A stretch of 48,320 nt of DNA from Magnetococcales bacterium DC0425bin3 (GTDB lineage Bacteria; Pseudomonadota; Magnetococcia; Magnetococcales; DC0425bin3). Each line of letters begins with the position of its first letter. Position 1 is the first letter of the stretch. The position numbers and the translations under genes are program-made. The DNA is taken from contig PEAP01000013.1 of assembly GCA_002753665.1 (NCBI GenBank), positions 1 through 48,320 on the forward strand. Direction: 5' to 3'. The notes below the pieces were generated by a model. It searched no databases and had not been told where the DNA came from. It was given only the letters and a program-made list of their open reading frames with translations. Positions 19,044 to 27,187 of this stretch are shown piece by piece.

Positions 19044-19207
19044 CGGGACAGGAATTTGCCGGGGACAGGCTGGTCGGGTCCGGGGAGCTTTCCGGCGGAT
19101 CGACTGAAAAAACCGGCGGTTCGGAATCGGTACGGGCCTTGCTGTTCCTCAGTCATGATCATCATGACGTGGCTCCCCCCAGGGAGCTGCAGGCAAGGAG
19201 ACAACCG

Positions 19208-19435
19208 GTGAAACATTTTCATGTCAATTCGGGACAGGTGGGCTACGACCTCAGCCATCGGGGCCACAGAATCGCCGAGGGACTGACCCGGGAGGAAGCC
19301 GTGGATGCCGCCCAGCATCTGGAGCGGCTCTTCTACCAGACCCCGTTGGCGACGTTTGCCGATCCGGTGGCCTTCGAGACCGCAGTCTGCACGGGATCCA
19401 GCCTGGTGCGCAGCGGCGTTCGATCCGGTTCGTGA
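19208..19435 (+). CDS. Small hypothetical protein, 75 residues
   Basis: Not recognised. It reads VKHFHVNSGQVGYDLSHRGH, then EGLTREEAVDAAQHLERLFYQTPLATFADPVAFETAV and ends SGVRSGS. The GTG start at 19208 has an ideal AAGGAG seven bases upstream, which is the main evidence for the gene. The TREEAVDAAQHLERLF stretch looks helical. It is monocistronic, preceded by about 200 bases without other genes and followed by a strong GC hairpin. Confidence 0.55.
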   Translation: MKHFHVNSGQVGYDLSHRGHRIAEGLTREEAVDAAQHLERLFYQTPLATFADPVAFETAVCTGSSLVRSGVRSGS

Positions 19436-19446
19436 AGGGGGGGGAG

Positions 19447-19475
19447 GTCGCCGGCCCGGGGGAGGGGCCGGCGAC
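19447..19475 (+). terminator. GC-rich terminator-like hairpin
   Basis: GTCGCCGGCCC and GGGCCGGCGAC form a perfect 11-bp stem with a 7-base loop, starting 12 bases after the preceding stop. No T-run follows. It lies between convergent genes and could act on both strands. Confidence 0.5.
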
Positions 19476-19584
19476 CAGGAGCCTGAGGGAGGGAAAATCG
19501 GGGGCCCTCGCCAGAGGCTCTGCCACCAGGAGGTCCGGGCCGAAAGATGGGGGGGATGGCCCGGGGGGTTCCTGGTGACGGGGG

Positions 19585-21459
19585 TCAAACGGTACGGAAG
19601 AAGCGGATGGCCTCGGTCAACCGTTGGGCCTGCCCGGACAGCTCCTCGGCGGTGGCCGACATCTCTTCCGAAACCGCGGCGTTCTGTTGGATCACCTGAT
19701 CCAGTTGCTGAATGGCCTGGTTGATCTGGGACGCCCCCTGATTCTGTTCCTGGCTGGAGGCGGCGATCTCCTGGACCAGGCCGGCGGTCTTCTGGATGTC
19801 CGGCACCAGGTTGCGGATGATGGATTCGGTGCGCTCGGCCACCGCTACGCTGGAGGCGGACAGATGGCCGATCTCCCCGGCGGCGGATTGGCTGCGTTCG
19901 GCCAGTTTGCGCACCTCGGCGGCCACCACGGCGAAGCCCTTGCCGTGTTCTCCGGCCCGGGCCGCCTCGATGGCGGCGTTCAGGGCCAACAGGTTGGTCT
20001 GGCGGGCGATCTCCTCGATGATGGAGATGCGCTCGGCGATCTCCCGCATGGCCCGCACCGCATCGGCCACGGCCTTGCCGCCCTCTTCGGCGTCCCGGGA
20101 GGCCTGGAGGGCAATCTTTTCGGTGGCCTGGGCATTATCGGCGTTCTGCTGGATGCCGGAGACCATCTCTTCCATGGCGGCGCTGGTTTCCTCGATGGAA
20201 GCCGCCTGCTGGGTGGAGCCCTGGGCCAACCCCTGACTGGAGTCGGACAGCTCGTTGCTGCCAGCGGCCACGTTGTCGGAGGCCTGGGTCACCGCGCCCA
20301 CCACTTCCCGCAGCTTGTTGGCCATGGCATTGAGGGCTGCCACCAGCCGGCCCACTTCATCCTGCTGGCGCATGTCCAGGGTCTGGGTGAGATCCCCCTC
20401 GGAAATGCGTTCGGCGAAGCCCATGGCGGCCAGCACCGGCCGGGTGATGGAGCGGGCGATGAGCAGGGCCAGGGTGACGCCGGCCAGCAGGGCCACGATG
20501 GCAATGGTCATCACGGTCTGCTGGGTGGAGGCGGCCTGCTGGAGCATGGTCTCCTCGGTCATGACGTTTTCCTTGACCAGCTCCACCACCTTGCGCAACT
20601 GCCCCTGTACCTCGGCCAGCCGGGGCTGGGTTTCCTGGGAGAAGACCTGGGCCGCGTCGTTTTTCCCCTTCAGGTTTTCCTGGGCGCGGTTCTGCAGGGC
20701 GGTCATCTGTTCCCGGACCCGGGCCAGGGTGGGGGAGACGCTTTCCCGGTAGAGCTGGCCGGCCTTGCGGTAGTCGTTGGCCTCCAGGGCATCCTTGACC
20801 GCCTTGCCGGAGGCGTGGAGCTGCTGGTGGATCGGCACGATGCCGTCCAGCAGCCGGGCCAGTTCCGGATCCGAGCGGCGGATCTTGTTTCCCTCCGGCC
20901 CGTGGAGGAACTGCCCCAGGCTGCACTGGGTATGGTCCAACTGGACCTTCAGGGTGGAGGCCTCGGCCAGGATGGCGTCCTGCACGGTGGCGGCCCAGGC
21001 CAGGTGATCGGTTTCTTTCTTCGCCAGGAAGGCCGGCAGGTGAACGTCGGCCGGCCGGTACACCGCCTTGATCCTCACGGCGGAGGCATGCAGCAGCCGG
21101 TGGGGCTCCTCGATGGCGGCCAGCACCGGGGCCAGCAGGGGCAGTTGCCGTTCCGCCTCCTCGCGGCCTTGGCCGTAGTACCATTTGCCGAAGCCGCATT
21201 GGGTATGGTCGAGCTGGACCTTCAACTCGCCGTGGCTGTCGTTGATGAAGGCGCTGACCTGGTTGGCCCAGTTGAGGTGGTCCACCTCGCGTTGCAGCAC
21301 CTCGCCCCGCAGGCGGTTGCCCCCCACCACCTCCTTGCCGTCGGCCACCATTTGGCTGATGCCAGAGAAGGATTGCACGCTCACCAGTCCCAGCAGGAAC
21401 AGCACGCTGCCCACCCCGACCAGGATCTTGTTGCGCAGGCTCAAATTTTTCCAGGACAT
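19585..21459 (-). CDS. Methyl-accepting chemotaxis protein with two periplasmic CZB-like domains
   Basis: A 624-residue receptor. TM1 is at residues ~10-30 ([18 protein letters not shown]). The periplasmic part holds two tandem modules, DHLNWANQV...[15 protein letters not shown]...PHRLLH and DHLAWAATV...[15 protein letters not shown]...IHQQLH. They have the His/Trp, HxxC and C-terminal His pattern of chemoreceptor zinc-binding domains. TM2 lies at ~310-332, followed by HAMP and a complete MCP signalling hairpin ([42 protein letters not shown]). No CheR-tether pentapeptide is seen at the C-terminus (IRFFRTV). Start ATG 21459 follows GGGGGAG. It is seven bases downstream of a small gene on the same strand. 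Confidence 0.9.
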   Translation of the reverse strand: MSWKNLSLRNKILVGVGSVLFLLGLVSVQSFSGISQMVADGKEVVGGNRLRGEVLQREVDHLNWANQVSAFINDSHGELKVQLDHTQCGFGKWYYGQGREEAERQLPLLAPVLAAIEEPHRLLHASAVRIKAVYRPADVHLPAFLAKKETDHLAWAATVQDAILAEASTLKVQLDHTQCSLGQFLHGPEGNKIRRSDPELARLLDGIVPIHQQLHASGKAVKDALEANDYRKAGQLYRESVSPTLARVREQMTALQNRAQENLKGKNDAAQVFSQETQPRLAEVQGQLRKVVELVKENVMTEETMLQQAASTQQTVMTIAIVALLAGVTLALLIARSITRPVLAAMGFAERISEGDLTQTLDMRQQDEVGRLVAALNAMANKLREVVGAVTQASDNVAAGSNELSDSSQGLAQGSTQQAASIEETSAAMEEMVSGIQQNADNAQATEKIALQASRDAEEGGKAVADAVRAMREIAERISIIEEIARQTNLLALNAAIEAARAGEHGKGFAVVAAEVRKLAERSQSAAGEIGHLSASSVAVAERTESIIRNLVPDIQKTAGLVQEIAASSQEQNQGASQINQAIQQLDQVIQQNAAVSEEMSATAEELSGQAQRLTEAIRFFRTV

Positions 21460-21466
21460 GGCGTGT

Positions 21467-21724
21467 TCACTCCCCCTTGTGATCCGCAATCACCGGCGGA
21501 TGATCGGCCTTGGCTGGAAAGCGTTGGGTCAGTTCACGGATGACCCGTTGCGGCAGAAACTGGTTGATCAGCAGGTTCAGATGATCCACCGCCTCCCGAG
21601 AGGGGAGCGGTGGGCTGTCGAGAAACCGCTGCAAGATCCAGCTTTCCGAGTTGATCAGGAAGCGGTCGATGCGGTGGTTGATGAAGGACCGGACTTCCTC
21701 ATAATTGTTACGGGTCACCCGCAT
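21467..21724 (-). CDS. Small hypothetical protein preceding the chemoreceptor
   Basis: Not recognised. 85 residues: [29 protein letters not shown], then [36 protein letters not shown]. It looks helical with no membrane segment. The start ATG 21724 is supported by AAAGGGAA; 25 further in-frame codons upstream lack a ribosome site. It lies seven bases from the chemoreceptor start, so the two form an operon and it may be an accessory of that receptor. It is divergent from the sigma54-type activator. Confidence 0.6.
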   Translation of the reverse strand: MRVTRNNYEEVRSFINHRIDRFLINSESWILQRFLDSPPLPSREAVDHLNLLINQFLPQRVIRELTQRFPAKADHPPVIADHKGE

Positions 21725-21820
21725 CGGATTCCCTTTTTCTTCCCGCAGGCGATTTACCCCCCGCCCAGTGGGCCGTAAAGACAATATCGCAACCGCCATG
21801 CCAGTATGAGTTCAACGGGC

Positions 21821-21851
21821 ATTATATATTTAACTTATTGAAATATATAAT
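21821..21851. promoter_or_regulatory. AT-rich perfect palindrome in a divergent promoter region
   Basis: ATTATATATTT and AAATATATAAT are exact inverted repeats around a 9-base spacer (AACTTATTG), in an otherwise GC-rich genome. It lies between the chemoreceptor operon and the activator gene. It is probably an operator, a divergent -10 region or both. Two GGAC-N-GTCC dyads follow on the activator side (about 21863 and 21941-21956). Confidence 0.5.
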
Positions 21852-21972
21852 AAATTATTGCAAGGACGGCATGTCCGCAGTGCTTTATGTCTGGGACGAT
21901 CGCGGAATCTGCAAAATATGGCGTGCCAATATTGACAATATGGGACATTCTTGTCCGAAGGAGGTGCTGTCC

Positions 21973-23301
21973 ATGTTCAGCGATTCTCCCCCGGGGTTCG
22001 CCGGGGCCTTGCAGCGGCTGGAACGGCTGACCGTGCCGGCCATTCTGCTGGATGGCGAGTACCGCATTCTGGCCGCCAATGCCGCCTACCGGGACGAACA
22101 CCGGGAGGCCGGATCACCGGTCGGGGCCTTCTGTTATGCGGTGTCCCATGGCTACGACCGTCCCTGTGACCAGGTCGGTGAGTCCTGTCCCCTGGCGGCG
22201 GTCCGCGGCAGCGGGCTGAAGGAGCGGCGGCTGCACATCCATCAGGCCCTCCGGGGTCGGGAATATGTGGAGGTGGAAATCCAGCCGGTGGAGGGGGACT
22301 ATTATCTGGAAGTGCTGCGCCCCACCCTGATCGCCAGCGCCGGACCTTCTCCGGTGGGGCTGGTGGGGCGGGCGCCGGCTTTCTATCGGGTGCTGGAGCT
22401 GGTTCACCAGGTGGCCCGGGAGCCGGTGCCGGTGCTGCTGCTGGGGGAATCGGGCACCGGCAAGGAACTGATCGCCCGGGCGATCCACGAGGCCAGCGAC
22501 CGGGTGGAGCGGCCGTTCGTGCCGGTGGAATGTTCGGGGCTGGCGGAAAACCTGTTCGAAAGCGAGCTGTTCGGCCATCTCAAGGGGGCCTTCACCAGCG
22601 CCAACCAGTCCAAGGCCGGCCTGGTGGAGGTCGCCCACCGGGGCACCCTGTTCCTGGACGAGATCGGCGAGGTGCCCCTGCAGTTGCAGGTGAAGCTGTT
22701 GCGGCTGCTGGAAACCCGCACCTTCCGCCGGGTGGGGGCGGTGGAGTCCCGGACCGTGGACTTTCGCCTGATCTGCGCCACCAACCGCGACCTGCGGGCC
22801 ATGGTGGGGGATGGCAGCTTTCGCAAGGACCTCTATTACCGCCTCAGCACCTTTCCCATCGAGCTGCCGCCCCTGCGCCGGCGGCGCGAGGACATTGGCC
22901 TCCTGGCGCGGTCCCTGCTGCTGCGCATGGCGGCGCCCAACCCGCCGGAATTGACCCGGGAGGCGGAAACCCTGTTGGAAAACTACCCGTTTCCAGGCAA
23001 TATCCGCGAGCTGCAAAACCTGCTGGAACGCGCGCGGATTCTGGGCGGCGGCCGGCCGTTGCGGTCCGAGCATTTTCCCGAACTGACCGACGTCAGGATT
23101 CCAGACCTCGTGCCGGTACCGGACGGCGGTCCGGATGGCCTGTTCCGGGTGGCTGGCATCGTGCCCCTGGAACGCCTGGAGCGGGACTATCTGCGCCATG
23201 TGGTGGCGGGGCATGGCGGCGGTCGCCAGGACCTGGCGGAGCGTCTGGGGGTCAGCCTGCGCACCCTGGCGCGCAAACTGGAGCGGGCCTGGAAGGAGTG
23301 A
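21973..23301 (+). CDS. PAS-containing sigma54-type transcriptional activator
   Basis: A 442-residue enhancer-binding protein. Residues 1-125 form a PAS-like sensor ([21 protein letters not shown]) with the Cys motif [21 protein letters not shown], seen in other PAS sensors. The AAA+ domain has Walker A GESGTGKE (158-165), Walker [11 protein letters not shown] and ATNRDL. The sigma54-contact loop reads GAFTSA (205-210) instead of GAFTGA. A Fis-type HTH closes the protein ([21 protein letters not shown]). No receiver domain is present. The ATG at 21973 is set by a perfect AAGGAGGTG; the open frame extends 45 codons upstream into the AT-rich leader. It ends six bases before rlmI. Confidence 0.9.
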   Translation: MFSDSPPGFAGALQRLERLTVPAILLDGEYRILAANAAYRDEHREAGSPVGAFCYAVSHGYDRPCDQVGESCPLAAVRGSGLKERRLHIHQALRGREYVEVEIQPVEGDYYLEVLRPTLIASAGPSPVGLVGRAPAFYRVLELVHQVAREPVPVLLLGESGTGKELIARAIHEASDRVERPFVPVECSGLAENLFESELFGHLKGAFTSANQSKAGLVEVAHRGTLFLDEIGEVPLQLQVKLLRLLETRTFRRVGAVESRTVDFRLICATNRDLRAMVGDGSFRKDLYYRLSTFPIELPPLRRRREDIGLLARSLLLRMAAPNPPELTREAETLLENYPFPGNIRELQNLLERARILGGGRPLRSEHFPELTDVRIPDLVPVPDGGPDGLFRVAGIVPLERLERDYLRHVVAGHGGGRQDLAERLGVSLRTLARKLERAWKE

Positions 23302-23307
23302 ACGACC

Positions 23308-24534
23308 ATGACGAAACGGCGGACCATTCCATCAGGCTCCCTGGCGGCCCTGATCCTGAAACCCGGCCGGGACCGGTCGGTGCGCCTGCGGCACCCCTGG
23401 GTGTTCAGCGGCGCCATCGACCGGGTGGATGGCGACCCGGCGCCGGGCGCCACCGTGGAGGTGCGGGCGGCGGACGGCACCCTGCTGGGCCGTGCCGCCT
23501 GGTCGCCCCGTTCCATGATCCGGGGCCGCTTGTGGACCATCGGTGGCGGGGAGACCGTGGGGGTCGAGCTGTTCCGCCAGCGGCTGCGGCGGGCGGTGGA
23601 CTGGCGGCGGCGGGCGGGGTTGCTGGAGCCCGGGGCCGCCTGCCGGCTGCTCAATGGCGAAGCCGACGGCTTTCCGGGGTTGATCGTCGATCGCTATGAT
23701 CGTTGGCTGGTGGCCCAGTTCCTCGCCATGGGGGTGGAGGTCCACAAGGAAGTGCTGGCCCGCCTGCTGATGGAGGAGGTGCCCGGAGTGTCCGGCCTCT
23801 ACGAACGCTCCGATGTCGAGGTGCGCCGCAAGGAAGGCCTGCCGCTCCAGGCCGGTCCGCTGTTGGGGGAGGAGCCGCCCGGGCTGGTGGTGATCCGGGA
23901 ACGGGGCCTGGACTGCCTGGTGGACATCCGCCACGGTCACAAGACCGGGTATTACCTCGACCAGCGCGACAACCGCGCCTGGCTCGCCCCGTATGCGGCC
24001 GGTGGCCGGCTGCTGAACCTGTTCAGCTACACCGGCGGCTTCGCCCTGGCCGCCCTGCAAGCCGGCGCCGGAGAAACGATCAATGTGGACTCCTCCGCTC
24101 CCGCCCTGGACCTGCTGCGGGAGCAGGGGCGGCGCAACGGTCTCGACCCGGCCCGGCTGGTCACGGTGCAGGCCGATGTCTTCTCCCACCTGCGCCAGTT
24201 GCGCGACGCCGGGGAACGGTTCGACATGGTGGTGCTGGATCCCCCCAAGTTCGCCGAAACCCAGGCCCAGGTGGACAAGGCGGCCCGGGGCTACAAGGAT
24301 ATCAACCTGCTGGCCCTGAAGCTGTTGCAGCCCGGGGGCTTGCTGTTGACTTTTTCCTGCTCCGGCGCCATCGGCGACGATCTGTTCTGGAAAATCCTGT
24401 TCGGCGCCGCCGTGGAGGCCGGTCGCGAGGTCCAGGTGCTGGCCCGTCTGAGCGCCGGAGTGGACCATCCCCTGGCCCTGGCCTTTCCGGAGGGACTCTA
24501 TCTCAAGGGGTTGGCCTGTCGATTGGGCCATTGA
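23308..24534 (+). CDS. rlmI: 23S rRNA cytosine methyltransferase, RlmI/YccW family
   Basis: A 408-residue SAM-dependent m5C methyltransferase; E. coli RlmI modifies C1962 of 23S rRNA. An N-terminal PUA domain (LKPGRDRSVRLRHPWVFSGAI) leads to EADGFPGLIVDRY and DIRHGHKTGYYLDQRDNR. The SAM motif is LLNLFSYTGGFALAALQAGA, and the catalytic motifs are VVLDPPKFAE and LLTFSCSG, with the Cys nucleophile. AAGGAGTG precedes the ATG. It directly follows the activator gene but is functionally unrelated to it. Confidence 0.93.
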   Translation: MTKRRTIPSGSLAALILKPGRDRSVRLRHPWVFSGAIDRVDGDPAPGATVEVRAADGTLLGRAAWSPRSMIRGRLWTIGGGETVGVELFRQRLRRAVDWRRRAGLLEPGAACRLLNGEADGFPGLIVDRYDRWLVAQFLAMGVEVHKEVLARLLMEEVPGVSGLYERSDVEVRRKEGLPLQAGPLLGEEPPGLVVIRERGLDCLVDIRHGHKTGYYLDQRDNRAWLAPYAAGGRLLNLFSYTGGFALAALQAGAGETINVDSSAPALDLLREQGRRNGLDPARLVTVQADVFSHLRQLRDAGERFDMVVLDPPKFAETQAQVDKAARGYKDINLLALKLLQPGGLLLTFSCSGAIGDDLFWKILFGAAVEAGREVQVLARLSAGVDHPLALAFPEGLYLKGLACRLGH

Positions 24535-24542
24535 CCGTTGCC

Positions 24543-24558
24543 ACGCCGCAAACGGCGT
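24543..24558. terminator. Short hairpin between convergent genes
   Basis: ACGCCG-CAAA-CGGCGT lies between the rlmI stop and the glycosyltransferase stop on the other strand. The 6-bp stem could terminate both transcripts weakly. Confidence 0.4.
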
Positions 24559-25568
24559 TACCGAGTCTTGATCCGGCCATCCGCGGCGTCCTTCCGGTCG
24601 TTCTCGAAGCCCATGGTGCTTTCCACCACATAATGGGGCCGCCCCTTGATGTGGTTGTAGATTTTTCCCACATAAAGCCCCAGCACCCCGATGGTGAACA
24701 GGATGGTGCCGCCGAGGAACAGCATGGTCACCATGATGGCCGGCCAGCCCGGCTGGTGCATGCCCATCAGGCGGGTGGCGACGATCCAGAGCAGGTAGAA
24801 GAAACTGCCCGCCGAGACCGTCAGGCCCAGGATCAGGGCGAAATAGAGGGGCGCCGAGGAGAAGGAGATCACGCCGGTGATGAAGGAACCGGCGGGGTTG
24901 AGGCTCTTGAGCAGGGGGTAATGGGTTTCCCCGGCATGGCGGGCCTGACGCACATAGGGGACATGGACCTGCTTGAAGCCCACCCAGATCATCAGGCCGC
25001 GCAGAAAGGGGTCCTGTTCTTCGATGGACAGCACATGGTCCAAGGCCCGGCGGGAGACCAGCTTGAAGTTGCCGGTATCGACGGGAATATCGATGTCGGA
25101 GACGGCGTTGATCACCTGGTAGGCCATGCGGGTGATCCACATTTTGACCGGATGTTCTCCCAGGCGTTGGGTGCGGGTGGTGTGGACCACGTCGGCGCCG
25201 GCGCGCCATTGCTCCACCAGGGTGGGGATCAGTTCCGGGGGGTCCTGGAGATCGGCGTCCATGTAGACCATCGCATCGCCCCGGGCATGGCGGAAGCCGG
25301 CCAGAAAGCAGCGGATCACCCCGAAGCGGCGGGAGGTGTTGATCAACTTGACCCGCCCGTCGGTGCGGCAGCGTTCCTCCAGCATCTCCCGGGTGCGGTC
25401 GGTGGAGGCGTCGTTGACAAACACCAGCTCGAAATCCAGATCCAGAGGGTCCAGAACCTTGTAGAGACGGTCGAACAGCTCCGCCAACACGTCCTCCTCG
25501 TTGCGCAGGCTGAAGACCACCGACAGCAGGGGGCGCTGGCCCCCGGAAACCGGGTTGGCGACACTCAT
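24558..25568 (-). CDS. Family 2 polyprenyl-phosphate glycosyltransferase (GtrB/DPM1-like)
   Basis: Likely transfers a sugar from a nucleotide donor to undecaprenyl phosphate on the cytoplasmic face. The GT2 fold is clear: LLSVVFSLRNEEDVLAELF, LVFVNDASTDRT, the metal-binding DADLQDPPELIP and TGNFKLVSRRAL. Two C-terminal membrane segments (LYFALILGLTVSAGSFFYLLWIV and IMVTMLFLGGTILFTIGVLGLYVGKIY) are typical of the GtrB/ArnC group. 336 residues. The ATG at 25568 is preceded by GGAGGAAG; upstream in-frame ATGs lack one. The sugar epimerase gene upstream suggests a modified deoxyhexose as cargo. Confidence 0.9.
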   Translation of the reverse strand: MSVANPVSGGQRPLLSVVFSLRNEEDVLAELFDRLYKVLDPLDLDFELVFVNDASTDRTREMLEERCRTDGRVKLINTSRRFGVIRCFLAGFRHARGDAMVYMDADLQDPPELIPTLVEQWRAGADVVHTTRTQRLGEHPVKMWITRMAYQVINAVSDIDIPVDTGNFKLVSRRALDHVLSIEEQDPFLRGLMIWVGFKQVHVPYVRQARHAGETHYPLLKSLNPAGSFITGVISFSSAPLYFALILGLTVSAGSFFYLLWIVATRLMGMHQPGWPAIMVTMLFLGGTILFTIGVLGLYVGKIYNHIKGRPHYVVESTMGFENDRKDAADGRIKTR

Positions 25569-25608
25569 TCCGGATGCTTCCTCCATGGAATCCAGGGATC
25601 GATCGGGC

Positions 25609-26133
25609 TCAGGCGTCCCGCAGGGCGTCCCGGGCGGACAGGATGGGGTCCCTGATCGGCCAGTAGATGCCAAAGCGCGGGTCATCCCAGCGGTAGGTGA
25701 ACTGGGTGGGCCGGTCGTAGTAGGAACTCTGTTTGTAATGAAAGATGGAAAAGTCTTCCAGCATCAGGTGGGAGGTGCCATGGTTGGGGGGCACCAGTAC
25801 CTGCTTGCGGTTGACCTCCGAGAGGGTGAAGGCGACCCAGCGGCCGAAGGTGGCCGAGGCGGTATCGCAGTTGACGATGACCAGATAGAAGCGTCCCTTG
25901 AGGCAGGAGATCAGCTTCCAGGTTTCGGCGTCACCGTGGATGCCCCGCAGCACATGGCGGTGGGAGCTGGAGACATCGTCCTGGACGAACTCCACCGTGA
26001 TGCCTGCCTCGTGGTAGAGCTTCTTGTTGTAGGTTTCGATGTAATGGCCCCGGAAATCCTCGTGGATGGTGGGGGGCGTGATGAGCAGCACCCCGTCCAG
26101 GGCGGTTTTTTCCACATGCAGCGGTCTGGTCAT
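25609..26133 (-). CDS. dTDP-4-dehydrorhamnose 3,5-epimerase-like protein (RmlC/RfbC family)
   Basis: A cupin-fold sugar epimerase of 174 residues. The family core is seen in HEDFRGHYIETYNKKLYHEAGI, FVQDDVSSSHRHVLRGIHGD with the active-site His, LKGRFYLVIVNCD and VLVPPNHGTSHLML. Typical RmlC has RGLHYQ where this has RGIHGD, so it may act on a different nucleotide sugar or as a 3- or 5-epimerase only. Start ATG 26133 opens MTRPLHVEKTALDGVL. It lies 40 bases upstream of the glycosyltransferase on the same strand. Confidence 0.82.
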   Translation of the reverse strand: MTRPLHVEKTALDGVLLITPPTIHEDFRGHYIETYNKKLYHEAGITVEFVQDDVSSSHRHVLRGIHGDAETWKLISCLKGRFYLVIVNCDTASATFGRWVAFTLSEVNRKQVLVPPNHGTSHLMLEDFSIFHYKQSSYYDRPTQFTYRWDDPRFGIYWPIRDPILSARDALRDA

Positions 26134-26241
26134 GGTGGTCGGTTTCCACGGCTGGCCGGCCTTGGCAGGGACGGCGGGGATCGTAGGGCATGGTAACGGA
26201 TCCGGCGGTCCGGACGCCACCCCCGGGGAGGGAGGGTGCCG

Positions 26242-27015
26242 TCACTGCCCGATCTTCTGGGGTGGCTCCGTACCATGGAGTCCATAGAGCGCCGCCACCC
26301 GGCCCGACTTGCTCATCTCCAGCAGGGTGGCATTGAGGGCCGGAAACAGGGCAGCATGGGGAGAATGTTTCGACAGGCCGTAAAAGTTGCCGATCCGCTG
26401 CTTGAAGCGGTATTCGGCCAGGGCATGATCCTTGAAGCCCAGACCCGCCAGAACTCCCTCCATGGCTTGATGATCCAGCAGAGCCACGGTATCGAAGCGG
26501 CCGCCGATGAACATCCGCGCCAGGTTGAAGTCGTCGGCGGCGGTTTCCTTGCGAATGGTGGCGTCACTATCGAAGGGATCGAAATAGGCGGTCTTCAGTT
26601 TGACACCCACCGTCAGGCTGCGCAGATCCTCATAGGTCCGAATGCGGCCTTCCTGGCCTTTGCGCACCAGGAAGACGATGTCCTTGTCCTGGAAACCGAT
26701 GGGGCCCAGAAACTGCACGAAGGCCTCCCGTTCCTTGGTATGGACCACCCGGGGCACCACATCCACATGGCCGGTTTCCAGATCGTGCAGGCTCTGGGGA
26801 AACGGCGCCACCCGCCACTGCACCCGGTAGCCATGTTTGCCCGCCGCTTCCTCCAGGATGTCCTTGAGGGGGCCGGAGATCGTTTCTCCCTCGGCCACCA
26901 CCATTTCGGGGGGACGGGGACGGTAGTCGGCCTTCAATATCTTGTCTTCGGCGGCCGTCTGGCCGGCCAGCCCCGCCACCAGCAGAAACAATCCCATAAC
27001 CTGTGCGAACCGCAT
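26242..27015 (-). CDS. Periplasmic solute-binding protein, family 3
   Basis: 257 residues with a signal peptide (MRFAQVMGLFLLVAGLAGQTAAED) and the two-lobed SBP_bac_3 pattern: ILEEAAGKHGYRVQWRVAPFPQSLHDLETGHVDVVPRVVHTKERE, then LRSLTVGVKLKTAYFD and GRFDTVALLDHQAMEGVLAGLG. This family binds amino acids or feeds sensors. No ABC permease or ATPase is nearby. The gene is divergent from the PocR/PAS sensor gene, so a periplasmic sensing role is plausible. Confidence 0.82.
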   Translation of the reverse strand: MRFAQVMGLFLLVAGLAGQTAAEDKILKADYRPRPPEMVVAEGETISGPLKDILEEAAGKHGYRVQWRVAPFPQSLHDLETGHVDVVPRVVHTKEREAFVQFLGPIGFQDKDIVFLVRKGQEGRIRTYEDLRSLTVGVKLKTAYFDPFDSDATIRKETAADDFNLARMFIGGRFDTVALLDHQAMEGVLAGLGFKDHALAEYRFKQRIGNFYGLSKHSPHAALFPALNATLLEMSKSGRVAALYGLHGTEPPQKIGQ

Positions 27016-27187
27016 GGTTGTTTTCTCCTCGTTCCCCTTTTTTCCCCCCGACTACGCGGAATTGCGCCAGGCCGGGATCGACGATAGTATGTCGAAATGT
27101 TCAGAAAAATCCTTCCCCTGGAGCGGCTCTTCCGGAAGCCTTCCACTTCTCCTGAATATCTCCGCAAGTATGGGCGGAGGTGATCCG

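Noticed and set aside
19624-21543. A 639-codon plus-strand open frame opposite the chemoreceptor
   Set aside because: Gly/His/Leu-rich shadow of a well-defined MCP gene.
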